A DNA stretch of 64,000 nt from NCBI GenBank assembly GCA_002901265.1, contig PPHI01000038.1, positions 28,319 to 92,318 of the forward strand, read 5' to 3'. The DNA is from Rhodopirellula baltica. Its GTDB lineage: Bacteria; Planctomycetota; Planctomycetia; Pirellulales; Pirellulaceae. A program made the translations under genes and the position numbers. Position 1 is the first letter of the stretch, and each line of letters opens with the position of its first letter. The notes under the pieces were generated by a model. The model was given only the letters and a program-made list of their open reading frames with translations. It was not told the DNA's origin and did no database searches. Positions 18,396-26,883 of this stretch are shown piece by piece.

Positions 18396-20425
18396 CCGTA
18401 GTAGTAAAGCCAATGACCCCACCACCAATCGTCGCCCGCGACTATCGGATCCTCGTGGTTACCCCCAACCACGACGACTTCGAGTTGCTGTCCAAAATTT
18501 TGAGGAAAGGTCAAGCGAGTGACCCACATGGATGTCGCTTTATCTTGCACCATATTGACGATTGTTGTCGGGCACTAACAGCCGCGAAAGAATGGAATCC
18601 CGACCTGATCTTCCTGGATGAAAAGCTGCAATGTGAGCCGAATGAACCGCCCGTCACCAAAATCCAACGTGAACGCCCCGACATACCGATTGTAATTCTG
18701 ACGGGACATAGCAACGAGTTTGTGGCCGCGAACGTCTTTCATGGAAACGTTCGAGACTTTGTCAGCAAATCGAGAATGCGTTTCGATTCACTGTTCTCGG
18801 TTATCCGCGATGCAACCGCTGCTGAACAAAGCGATCAGGCCGAAGAAACCAATCTGTCCATCCTGATCGTAGACAATAGCAGCAACGATCGCGGATGGAT
18901 CGCACGGAATATCGAACGTTTACCTAGCTATCAAGTAATCGCGATTACCGCCGCAACAATCGAGCAAGCCAACGACGTTCTGGCAGACCAGTTACCGGAT
19001 TGCATTCTGATTGATGATTCCTTTCCCGGTGAAGCGACGTTGCACTTCATTCGCAAAGCCATCTTGGAACATCCGTTTCTCCCCGTGATCACGCTGACGA
19101 GACTCGGTCGTGAATCGTTCGCTACCGAATCAATACGGACCGGTGCGCAGCACTATCTGGTCAAGGCAACACTGACGGCAGAGATACTCGACTGTGCGAT
19201 TCGATCTGCTGTCGAACAGAAAAACCTGGAACGAAAAATCGCATGTCGTGACGCATACATCTATCAATGTCAACGGAAGGAAGCCGAATGGCGTGAAAGG
19301 CTCGAGTTAGTGGTTCGGTCCGCTGAAGCCGTCATCTGGGACGTCAGTTTTCCCTCCGGAGTAGTCACGGTTAACGACCAATTCAGCAAACTCTCTGGTC
19401 ACAAAGTTGTCGAGAACAAGACGACAATCGATGCCATTACTCGGTTGATTCATCCCGATGACAGCCCCAAAAAACTTTTTCACGAGGATGTCGAACCGAA
19501 CTGCGAGTTTCAAGAAACGGTTGTCCGAATCCATTGTGCCGACGGGAGTTGGAAATGGATTCAATCACGGGGTAAAACGGTGGAGTGTGACCCTGAGGGA
19601 AATCCGATACGCGCGGCAGGGATCTTTCTCGACGTGACCAGTGAGAAGCAATCAGCCGACGAGATCATTCAGAAGAACGAGGAACTGCAACGGTTCGCGC
19701 ATGTGACCTCACACGACCTTCGTGAACCTCTGCGGATGATCACGTGCTTCACAGAACTGTTGCGACAAGAGTACTACGACCAACTTGACCAGGACGCGCA
19801 ACGATACATCGACTTTGCCAACAACAACGCAAAGCGAATGCAAGACCTGATCAACGATCTGCTTGAATACTCTCGCTTCGGGACGTCAAACGAGAAAGCG
19901 ACCGATGTCGATCTAAATTCGGCGTTAAACGACATTAAGCACGATCTGTCGATGGCGATTCAAGAATCGGGCGCGTTACTCCGACACTGCAAACTACCGA
20001 GGGTTCGCTGTGTCGCGACAAAGATTTATTCGCTGCTGCAAAACCTGATCGCAAATTCGATCAAATACCGCGACCCCGAGCGCCCGCTTCTCGTCGACGT
20101 ACGTGGACGACGCGAAGCGGGCTTCTATATCATCTCGATTGTCGACAACGGCATCGGCATGGATCAAAAGTTCGAAAAGAAAATCTTTGAACCGTTCCAA
20201 CGACTGCATGGGCAAGGCGAGTACTCGGGGACCGGAATCGGGTTAGCGATCTGCAAACGCATCGTCTCCGAATTGGGCGGCCGAATCTGGGTGGAAACCA
20301 CGAGGCAGGTTGGTTCAACGTTCCATTTCAGTATCCCAGATCACCTGATTCTCTCCTTGCCTGACGAAGAACAATTCGAATTTGCTACGGAAGGTCAGGT
20401 CGATGATGTGGCTTCGCCAGCATAA
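18392..20425 (+). CDS. Sensor histidine kinase, REC-REC-PAS-HisKA-HATPase
   Basis: 677 residues without membrane segments. Two receiver-like domains come first (residues ~18-142 with Asp76 in LIFLDEK; ~155-278 with Asp208 in CILIDDS). A PAS domain (~305-418) ends in the PAC-like GIFLDVTSEKQ. The HisKA helix carries His441 in TSHDLREPL, and the HATPase region (~535-650) has NLIANSIKYR, DNGIGMD and GTGIGLAICK. N-terminal receivers on a cytoplasmic kinase suggest it integrates phosphoryl input from other kinases and phosphorylates a separate regulator. ATG at 18392 is chosen because it overlaps the preceding small frame; the 18368 in-frame start lies inside it. Confidence 0.9.
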   Translation: MTVVVKPMTPPPIVARDYRILVVTPNHDDFELLSKILRKGQASDPHGCRFILHHIDDCCRALTAAKEWNPDLIFLDEKLQCEPNEPPVTKIQRERPDIPIVILTGHSNEFVAANVFHGNVRDFVSKSRMRFDSLFSVIRDATAAEQSDQAEETNLSILIVDNSSNDRGWIARNIERLPSYQVIAITAATIEQANDVLADQLPDCILIDDSFPGEATLHFIRKAILEHPFLPVITLTRLGRESFATESIRTGAQHYLVKATLTAEILDCAIRSAVEQKNLERKIACRDAYIYQCQRKEAEWRERLELVVRSAEAVIWDVSFPSGVVTVNDQFSKLSGHKVVENKTTIDAITRLIHPDDSPKKLFHEDVEPNCEFQETVVRIHCADGSWKWIQSRGKTVECDPEGNPIRAAGIFLDVTSEKQSADEIIQKNEELQRFAHVTSHDLREPLRMITCFTELLRQEYYDQLDQDAQRYIDFANNNAKRMQDLINDLLEYSRFGTSNEKATDVDLNSALNDIKHDLSMAIQESGALLRHCKLPRVRCVATKIYSLLQNLIANSIKYRDPERPLLVDVRGRREAGFYIISIVDNGIGMDQKFEKKIFEPFQRLHGQGEYSGTGIGLAICKRIVSELGGRIWVETTRQVGSTFHFSIPDHLILSLPDEEQFEFATEGQVDDVASPA

Positions 20426-20518
20426 ATCCGCTGGATGTCGGCGAAGCGCCAAACTTGCTGCTTTGCATCCATCACGCACAGGCTCGAACCTTGAATTCTA
20501 TCGGGGGGTTCGGTATGG

Positions 20519-20538
20519 TGATCACACTGGTGTGATCA
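20519..20538. promoter_or_regulatory. 20-bp perfect palindrome, putative operator
   Basis: The sequence TGATCACAC-TG-GTGTGATCA forms two perfect 9-bp arms around a 2-bp centre. It ends 23 bp before the ATG at 20562 and lies downstream of the kinase stop, where a dimeric repressor or activator site would be expected. The half-site TGTGATCA resembles those of Crp/Fnr-like regulators, but no such regulator is in the window. The neighbouring gene itself looks like a winged-helix protein, so autoregulation is possible. The palindrome is seen directly; its function is inferred. Confidence 0.5.
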
Positions 20539-20561
20539 TTGTACGTCGCCGAGCCAGATGC

Positions 20562-21323
20562 ATGTCACAACATCTTGAAGCAGTCGAAGTTGGCCCCGTT
20601 CCAGAACACTTGCGTCCAGCGCTTGCCAGTCTTCTGACAGCGAACATTTATGCCGAGCAATCCGACAGTTGTCGTTGGGATTTCGCGGTAGAAATTGAAC
20701 AGCTGTCGTCACTTGCGCTCGTCCCAAATGACTTCCGATGGTTGGTTCGCAACGGGTTAGTCGAACATCAACGAGAAATCACGTTAGAAAACGATAATGG
20801 TCGTTCGTTTCGAAAGACAGGTGATTTGACGTTTGCTAAACGAACCTGTTTCGTTTTAACGGACAAAGGGATTCGTTGTGCTGCCGGAATCGCAGCCGTG
20901 CCCAAAGACATCCTGGACCTCATTGAGCAACCGCTTCGCCGTCAAACAACAGCGGTGTCCAACAGCGCTCAAAAAATTTTCCCAATATCAAAGTTGCCAA
21001 CGTCAACTCCGTCTCCGCAGTGGGACTCGGAGCGACGCGTGCTTCATTTTCGCGGCGCGATCGTCAAACATTTCAAATGGGTTGCACACAATCAGCAGGC
21101 CGTCTTGAACGCATTCGAAGAGGACGGCTGGCCACCGAGAATCGATGACCCGCTGCCCGGACAACCTGAACAAGACTCGAAACGCCGGCTCAGTGATACG
21201 ATCAAGTGTTTGAATCGGAAACAACTGCATCCACTCATTCACTTCCGAGGTGATGGCACCGGCGAAGGAGTTATCTGGGAACTCACTCGTCAGCAAGTGA
21301 CGGATCGTCCAACGACGAAGTGA
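20562..21323 (+). CDS. Putative winged-helix-like regulatory protein
   Basis: 253 residues from ATG 20562; the same frame is open upstream to 20382, overlapping the kinase, but the ATG follows the palindrome and gives a sensible N-terminus. Residues ~25-110 look like a winged-helix module (LSSLALVPNDFRWLVRNGLV..., then CFVLTDKGIRC). The C-terminal ~85 residues form a module I associate with planctomycete proteins: WDSERRVLHFRG, AFEEDGWPPRIDDPL, and RRLSDTIKCLNRKQ followed by FRGDGTGEGVIWEL. No catalytic motif is visible. It sits 136 bp after the sensor kinase and is convergent with the protease gene. DNA binding is inferred from fold-like patterns only. Confidence 0.65.
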   Translation: MSQHLEAVEVGPVPEHLRPALASLLTANIYAEQSDSCRWDFAVEIEQLSSLALVPNDFRWLVRNGLVEHQREITLENDNGRSFRKTGDLTFAKRTCFVLTDKGIRCAAGIAAVPKDILDLIEQPLRRQTTAVSNSAQKIFPISKLPTSTPSPQWDSERRVLHFRGAIVKHFKWVAHNQQAVLNAFEEDGWPPRIDDPLPGQPEQDSKRRLSDTIKCLNRKQLHPLIHFRGDGTGEGVIWELTRQQVTDRPTTK

Positions 21324-21329
21324 TTGCGG

Positions 21330-22514
21330 CTACTGTGGTGCCCGCACGATTCCATTCCCAACGTCGTCAAATGTCGATCCGATAATCGGCTCCGCGGTGG
21401 CAAGGGTTTTTGCGGCAAGGTTCTCACTCGTTAACTGCACTCCGACGCGGTTCAGATACTCTGCCCAAAGTGCGGCACATCCAGCCACGTGCGGTGTCGC
21501 CATGCTGGTACCGTTGATGGTTCGCAGCGCATGATCGCCGCCAATCCAAGCGGATGTTACGCTGACGCCAGGCCCTGACAGGTTGCACTGGGTGTTGGAA
21601 AAATTGGCAACGCTCAGGTTTCCAACCTGAGAACGTTGGAGAGCACCGACAGAGATCATGCCATCACCGGCTGCCGGGGGCGAGACAGCGATTTCATACC
21701 TCGGGCGATCGCTTTCATTTCCTGACGCCGCAACAATGATCGCCGCCTGAGAGAACGGATTGCCGGCATCAAGCAACGCGGTCAAGCTGCTAAACAAATT
21801 CACATTCGCTCGGTACTGTTCCAAAGCGATCGATGTCGCAGCGGCGATTGGATACCCCTGACTTCTAACCAAGTAGTCTACGAATCCTGGGAAATCGATT
21901 CCAAGTGACATCGAGATGACGTTGGCGCCGCCTTCATAGGCCCAATTGATCGCGTTCGCCAAACTGGCCGAACTGCCGCCTCCCGGGCCGAGGACTTTAC
22001 CGATTAACGCTTTCCTCACGCCTCGAGCAACACCGATGCGAAGTCCGTTGACATCACGTCCGAAGATGGTTGCCGCACAGTGTGTTCCGTGACCGTTCTC
22101 GTCATCGGGTCCTCCTTGCGTGAAGTTGCGGCGTTCGAGCGCAACACCGCTGAACGCGACGTGTGTCGGGTTGATTCCGGTGTCCAGTACAGCGACAACG
22201 ACACCCGAACCATCGTATGAGCTGGTGTGCGCTCCTACGGCTTCGATTCCCCAAGTGTTTCCCACCGCACTTGGCGTATGCTCTTGGCCGCCAACGGGTT
22301 CGATCAGTTTCAGCGGCATCGAGTCGACAATCATACTTACATCTGGATCGCGACGCAGATCCGCAGTGTCTGCGTCGGTCATCATCTCAGAGTCGACTTC
22401 GACACCGACGACTTGAGGCAATCGCGCGATCTCCGCCATCGGGCCGGCCGCGAGACTTCTTCGGAACGTTTTCTTCGCTCTCAAGACGATCCGCTCTTTC
22501 ATCTCTCCCGACAT
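21330..22514 (-). CDS. Subtilisin-like serine protease (peptidase S8)
   Basis: 394 residues with the full S8 triad: Asp111 in AVLDTGIN, His142 in NGHGTHCA, Ser337 in NGTSMATPHVAG, and the oxyanion Asn266 in AASGNES. Residues 1-80 are a short pro-region-like segment (RLPQVVGVEVDSEM) resembling an I9 inhibitor domain in position, but no signal peptide or Tat motif is visible, so the protein may be cytoplasmic or exported by another route. ATG at 22514 has AGGAG eight bases upstream, which supports this start. The gene ends 6 bp from the convergent regulator gene; no accessory transport gene lies beside it. Confidence 0.9.
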   Translation of the reverse strand: MSGEMKERIVLRAKKTFRRSLAAGPMAEIARLPQVVGVEVDSEMMTDADTADLRRDPDVSMIVDSMPLKLIEPVGGQEHTPSAVGNTWGIEAVGAHTSSYDGSGVVVAVLDTGINPTHVAFSGVALERRNFTQGGPDDENGHGTHCAATIFGRDVNGLRIGVARGVRKALIGKVLGPGGGSSASLANAINWAYEGGANVISMSLGIDFPGFVDYLVRSQGYPIAAATSIALEQYRANVNLFSSLTALLDAGNPFSQAAIIVAASGNESDRPRYEIAVSPPAAGDGMISVGALQRSQVGNLSVANFSNTQCNLSGPGVSVTSAWIGGDHALRTINGTSMATPHVAGCAALWAEYLNRVGVQLTSENLAAKTLATAEPIIGSTFDDVGNGIVRAPQ

Positions 22515-23012
22515 TCCACGCTCCTGTGCGCAGCTGAACTCTGCGCTGCTGATTTGACACCGAATGATTTGTCACACACCTACGAGACATAAATCATCGA
22601 GCCGAAATCGATCGGAAACTACGGAAGTCTATTGGTATGAGGATTCCGGTTGTGTTCCGTAGCAACAGCGAAGAGGACGTTGAAAACCTCGGCTTCTCAA
22701 ATCTACCGACGATCGGAATGGATTCACAAGCGGCGTGAATCGGCAAAAGACGCGAACCACCCTGAGGGAATCCTTCCCCCAAAGTAATTCGATAGTTCGA
22801 CAATCGAACCTGAGCTGGCTGAACGCCCATTTGCCCCTAATCAAGTGGGCGGTCGACAGTGGATCGGTTCGCCGATCAATCCTCCGGCCGTTTCGTCGAT
22901 GCACCTGCAACGTACAACGCGTTGCATTGATCCTATTGAAGTGCAAAACCGGCCGCGCAGCCCCGCGCGAGGGCTTTGGCATGTGATGATCGTCTCCCCA
23001 TTCGCTGTGTAG
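22515..23012. other. Intergenic region upstream of the protease gene
   Basis: About 500 bp with only short, unconvincing frames on both strands (for example 22735-22986 plus and 22594-22830 minus). It should hold the minus-strand promoter of the protease and the 3' end signals of the double-REC gene. No strong hairpin with a T tract, repeat or RNA gene was seen. Confidence 0.45.
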
Positions 23013-23933
23013 TTAGACGCACACCTCTGTCCGAAGTTGCATCTCGCTCCAGAGTCGATCCCAAGAGCACGGCTTGTTTAAAAATGCGGCGGCACCGAGG
23101 TTCAGCACCTTTCGCTTGAGCGCATTGTTGACATGGCCCGTCACAACAATCACCGGTATCTCACGTGTAATCGGATTGTCTTTTAAACGGCCCAGTACGT
23201 AGTCACCTTGGACGTCTTGCATTTCGTAGTCCAAGATGATCGCCATCAGATCCTGCTGGATCGCTTCACGAAAACCATTCAGACCTTCGAGTGAGTGATA
23301 GACCTGAACCCCTTTGCTCTCGAACCGACGACGCAGTAGCCCACCCCACGCCGGATCATCATCAATGATTAAGACAGAAGGTTTACGTGGCTCGGTGGAC
23401 GGCGGCTCGAAACCGGATTCCATCTCGGATCGCATGTCGAGCGCGTTGAGAAACTCTTCGACCGACAAATCTTCTTCTGCAGCTTCGACACCGGTTTGTG
23501 GTGATTCACTCGGTGCGTTAGGCGGCGCGAGCGTTTTCTTTACGACGGGCTTCTCATTCTGGAGAAGATTGCTTTTGATCAGCTTTTCGAGCGTCGGCCA
23601 AATAGCACCGGACTTCGCGACGTGATGCGCCGAGATCTGTCTGCAACGCTCCTTGATCTCGCTGTCCTCTTTGCCGGTGAGTACGACAATCGGGATATCT
23701 TTCAGCTCGGCATGGTTCGCGATCATTTCACAAACGGCCATCCCGTTACCGCGTGGCATGTTCACATCGATACAGACCATGTCAGGTCGGAGCACATTGG
23801 TCGTCGTGAGCGCAGTCATCGCGTTTCGCGCATAGACGACTTCGATATTGGGGCTGATCGACTTGCACTTTGCGACGAGTAGACGAAGTAAATCAGGGTC
23901 ATCATCAGCGAATAAGATTGTCTTATGTGTCAT
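23013..23933 (-). CDS. Double receiver-domain response regulator
   Basis: 306 residues with two CheY-like receiver domains joined by a ~65-residue acidic/proline linker. Receiver 1 (residues ~5-120) has the acidic pocket FADDDPD, Asp56 in VCIDVNMP and the LTGKED strand; receiver 2 (~186-303) has LIIDDDPAW, Asp235 in IILDYEMQ, VVTGHV and a KPCSW lysine. No output domain is present, so it probably acts in a phosphorelay or by protein contact. ATG at 23933 is used; the 23999 frame adds 22 residues outside the domain. It is encoded in the same direction as the REC/kinase operon, 165 bp downstream of it. Confidence 0.88.
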   Translation of the reverse strand: MTHKTILFADDDPDLLRLLVAKCKSISPNIEVVYARNAMTALTTTNVLRPDMVCIDVNMPRGNGMAVCEMIANHAELKDIPIVVLTGKEDSEIKERCRQISAHHVAKSGAIWPTLEKLIKSNLLQNEKPVVKKTLAPPNAPSESPQTGVEAAEEDLSVEEFLNALDMRSEMESGFEPPSTEPRKPSVLIIDDDPAWGGLLRRRFESKGVQVYHSLEGLNGFREAIQQDLMAIILDYEMQDVQGDYVLGRLKDNPITREIPVIVVTGHVNNALKRKVLNLGAAAFLNKPCSWDRLWSEMQLRTEVCV

Positions 23934-24097
23934 CGTTGTCAGGCTCTGGTAAAATGTTTGGTGGGCAGTTGCGATCATCGTCCTGTAGAACGTTCTCAAG
24001 CGATCTCTTTAAACGGCCGTCCAAATTGAACCTGCCGCAACGGGGTCAACTCACACGCCGGCAAATGGGGCGTGTGACATCTTGCTCAACAACCGAA

Positions 24098-24457
24098 TTA
24101 GACGATTGCTTTCACGGCTTCGTGTAAGCGTGAGAACTGAAACGGCTTACGGACGAAGAACCGCGCCCCCGCATCGATGGTGGTCCGCTGGTCAGCGACA
24201 CTGGCTGACAACATAATCACTGGGATGTTGGCGGTTTCCTGATCGTCCTTCAGCACACGCAGTGCCTGCATGCCGTCCATCTTCGGCATCCGAACGTCCA
24301 TTAGGATCGCGTTGGGCCGATGCTCTTTCGCCATCTTCACACCATCGGCGCCGTTCATTGCGGTGATGGTTTCGTACCCTTGAGACTTCAGCCGCAATTG
24401 GACACTGCTAGCGATTTGCTCTTCGTCGTCGACAATCAGGATTAATCGATCAGACAT
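24098..24457 (-). CDS. Single-domain response regulator (CheY-like)
   Basis: 119 residues forming one receiver domain: IVDDEEQ acidic pocket, Asp54 in ILMDVRMP, the conserved Ser/Thr strand IMLSAS and the lysine in RKPFQF. The start is ATG 24457, preceded by AAAGGAGA eight bases upstream on the minus strand and overlapping the end of the kinase gene by 8 bp. It is therefore the last gene of the overlapping REC-kinase-REC unit and a likely phosphoacceptor for that kinase. No output domain is present. Confidence 0.9.
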   Translation of the reverse strand: MSDRLILIVDDEEQIASSVQLRLKSQGYETITAMNGADGVKMAKEHRPNAILMDVRMPKMDGMQALRVLKDDQETANIPVIMLSASVADQRTTIDAGARFFVRKPFQFSRLHEAVKAIV

Positions 24458-25985
24458 AACAAGTCTCCTTTGGCGCGATGGCCAAGTTGTCGACCAAGCT
24501 TCCAATCGCGTCTTCGATCACTTGCGTTTGCCCGATCTTGATCGCGATCTCTGAAAGAGGGCCTTGGGGGCGATTTCGGCTCAAAAACTCATGCTCGTTG
24601 ATGATCCGTTTCTTCACACTTTCCAGCTCGAACCGCGGGGTGTTCACCAACAGGGTCCACTGGTCAGGCTTCGTGCGACACACGAGATCGTAGGGTCGCA
24701 CAAGGTACCGAAGAAACGAATCCACTTCGTCAGCTTCTTCGACCGACGTGCAACTGACGTTGACAGTGCTGACGGCATCGCAAATTTCTGGCTGGAGTTT
24801 TAGCCAGTTCAAATACCGTTTGACGGTCCCGGTCGGGTGTGCGATCGGGAGGGTAAATCGAAACGTGCTGCCTTTTTGCAGTTCGCTGTCGACGTGCATC
24901 TCGCCGAAGTTCAAGTTCACCAACGTTTGGGCGATGTTCAGACCGAGGCCAAAGCCCTTGGTCGAATGATAGATCGGCCCGCTTCCCAGCTGTGAGAACC
25001 GCTGGAAAATCTCTTCGAGTTTGTCCTGTGGGATGCCGTGCCCGTCATCCGTTACCGAGAACTCGATTTCTTCGTCGGAAATCTTTCGAACAATGATCGA
25101 CACATTTCCACGATCGCTGGCAAACTTCAATGCGTTGATTGTCAAGTTGATGACCACTCGACCGACTTTTTCCGCGTCGCAATAGACCTGGGGCAGGTCC
25201 GGTTCTATCTCGGTGGTTAAATTGACTTGCCTGACCTGAGCCTTTCGCATCAACGAAGACTCGACATGTTCCAAGATCTCTTCGACGTCGTGGGCATCGC
25301 GAGAAATCCCCATCACGCCGGATTCCAGACGACTGACATCCAACATGTCGTTAACCATGTTGTTCAAGTCATTGCCGCGATCAGCAATGACGTCTAGAAA
25401 TCGACGCTGCTCGTCATTCACTTCGCCAACGATGCCTTCGCTGATGATCGACGCATATTCGATGATCACCGTCAACGGCGTGCGGAATTCATGCGAGATA
25501 TTGTCGATCGACTGCTGGGCAGCTTCGCAAAGCTCTTGCAGTTTCGCGTTCTTGTTTTCCAACAGGTGCTTGCTTTCTTCCACATCCGCCAACAGACGTT
25601 CATTCTCCGACCACATGTGCTGCCGTTCGATCGAATGGCGAATGCTGCGAGTCAACGTGTACTCGTTCGCGTGGTCTTTGACGATGTAGTCTTGTGCTCC
25701 CCGGCGAATCGCTTCGATCGCGACTTCATCGTTCGGCAGTGATGTCAGCACAATCACCGGCGCGGTCGGAACGCGCTCGATGACATGTTCAACACTGGAA
25801 AGCCCGTCGCTGTCGGGCAGCGTTAAATCGGTCAAAATAATATCGAACGATTCCAAATCGGGCCTCGCCAAGGCGGCTTCCAAGCGAGATTCAGAATGAA
25901 AATCGACTTGTTCATGCGAGGCACGGAGTGCGCGTGAAACGAGTTCCGCGTCACCAGGGTTGTCCTCGATCAGCAGGATTCTCAT
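24450..25985 (-). CDS. Hybrid REC-HisKA-HATPase kinase with C-terminal degenerate GGDEF-like region
   Basis: 511 residues, no membrane segment. Residues 1-120 are a receiver (LIEDNPGD, Asp53 in ILTDLTLP, lysine in IVKDH). A short coiled coil leads to HisKA with His165 in ISHEFRTPL, then HATPase (~265-380) with NLTINALKFA, DDGHGIP and GFGLGLN. Residues ~395-505 are extra: RPYDLVCRTKPDQWTLLVNTP has the spacing of a GGDEF strand-turn-strand with the signature replaced by KPDQW, so a degenerate GGDEF-like fold is suspected. ATG at 25985 overlaps the upstream REC stop by 4 bp, and the downstream REC start lies within its 3' end. Confidence 0.88.
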   Translation of the reverse strand: MRILLIEDNPGDAELVSRALRASHEQVDFHSESRLEAALARPDLESFDIILTDLTLPDSDGLSSVEHVIERVPTAPVIVLTSLPNDEVAIEAIRRGAQDYIVKDHANEYTLTRSIRHSIERQHMWSENERLLADVEESKHLLENKNAKLQELCEAAQQSIDNISHEFRTPLTVIIEYASIISEGIVGEVNDEQRRFLDVIADRGNDLNNMVNDMLDVSRLESGVMGISRDAHDVEEILEHVESSLMRKAQVRQVNLTTEIEPDLPQVYCDAEKVGRVVINLTINALKFASDRGNVSIIVRKISDEEIEFSVTDDGHGIPQDKLEEIFQRFSQLGSGPIYHSTKGFGLGLNIAQTLVNLNFGEMHVDSELQKGSTFRFTLPIAHPTGTVKRYLNWLKLQPEICDAVSTVNVSCTSVEEADEVDSFLRYLVRPYDLVCRTKPDQWTLLVNTPRFELESVKKRIINEHEFLSRNRPQGPLSEIAIKIGQTQVIEDAIGSLVDNLAIAPKETCYV

Positions 25986-26506
25986 TGCGCCCTCCTACGC
26001 ATGCGGCGACGGCGTTTCTCAAACGTCGATCGCTCTTCCGGTGGAATCTCGGGAACTTTGACGTAACGCGAAATGACTTCCAGCAGATCGCAAAACTCGA
26101 CCGGCTTAGTCAAAAACTCGTCCGCCCCAGCGCTCAGGATCTGCTTGCGGAGCTTTGGATCACGCATGCCCGTCAATACGATGACCGGGATGTGTTGCGT
26201 GCAGGCGTTTGCACGAATCGAAGAGAGGACGAACTCCCCATTACCGTTGGGCATGGCGAGGTCCATGATGATCAGGTTAGGGTGATTTGTGGTGGCTTCC
26301 CAAAATCCTTGGGTACCAAAGTACGCCGGATGGACTTCAAGTCCGTATCGTCCAAGACGTAACTGAATGGATCGTGATACATCGGGATCATCGTCGATGC
26401 ACAAGATCCTTGGTGTCATATGCCCATGAGCTTGTTGAAGTTTGTCGACAGCTTTTGCGGTGGTACGTTCGAAGGTGTGTTCTTTTATTGCAGTTGCTGA
26501 AGTCAT
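25982..26506 (-). CDS. Response regulator with basic C-terminal tail
   Basis: 174 residues. The receiver domain (~33-150) has LCIDDDPD, Asp82 in IIMDLAMP, VLTGMRD and the conserved lysine in TKPVEF. The last ~20 residues are strongly basic (FEKRRRRMRRRAQ), which may aid nucleic-acid or membrane contact; this is not a known output domain. ATG at 26506 has GGGAGA upstream; the in-frame start at 26557 adds a tail without family character. Its stop overlaps the kinase start by four bases, so it is the first gene of the REC-kinase-REC unit. Confidence 0.87.
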   Translation of the reverse strand: MTSATAIKEHTFERTTAKAVDKLQQAHGHMTPRILCIDDDPDVSRSIQLRLGRYGLEVHPAYFGTQGFWEATTNHPNLIIMDLAMPNGNGEFVLSSIRANACTQHIPVIVLTGMRDPKLRKQILSAGADEFLTKPVEFCDLLEVISRYVKVPEIPPEERSTFEKRRRRMRRRAQ

Positions 26507-26883
26507 GCTGTTCTCCCAGTGAACCCAGCACGGGTATTTAGAAAATGTGAGTTCCAACCAATAGCCTTGATCTTTGACAAGGCCAACTAGAGTTCCGATT
26601 CGAATCCATTGAAGCCATACGGCTAACGGGTAAAGGCCTCTAGCGTCTCACATTGAAGGGAGGGATGACATTTGAAATTGCGGCCCGGTCAAGACGGTCG
26701 CTACATGATTTACCCTAGGGTGATTCCGTAGCAAGTCAAGCAAAAGCCAATGCAACTTCATGATCTATTCCCCCGACAATGTTCTGTCTTTAGCGGTGTT
26801 GTGCTTACCGTTGCGAAACGTTATCGCTCGCATCCGCTTCATTTGACAACGAGGTTTTCGTTGTCTGCTGCCCCCCGTAACGC
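26507..26883. other. Intergenic region upstream of the REC-kinase-REC operon
   Basis: About 380 bp between the chemoreceptor stop and the REC gene start, both on the minus strand. It should contain the promoter of the REC-kinase-REC operon. A 10-bp palindrome ACCCTAGGGT occurs at 26712-26721, too short to interpret. No protein-coding frame of good quality was seen. Confidence 0.45.

Noticed and set aside
22735..22986. Short plus-strand frame upstream of the protease gene
   Set aside because: Unstructured basic translation with no homology features.
26712..26721. 10-bp palindrome ACCCTAGGGT
   Set aside because: Too short to distinguish from chance in a 64-kb window.
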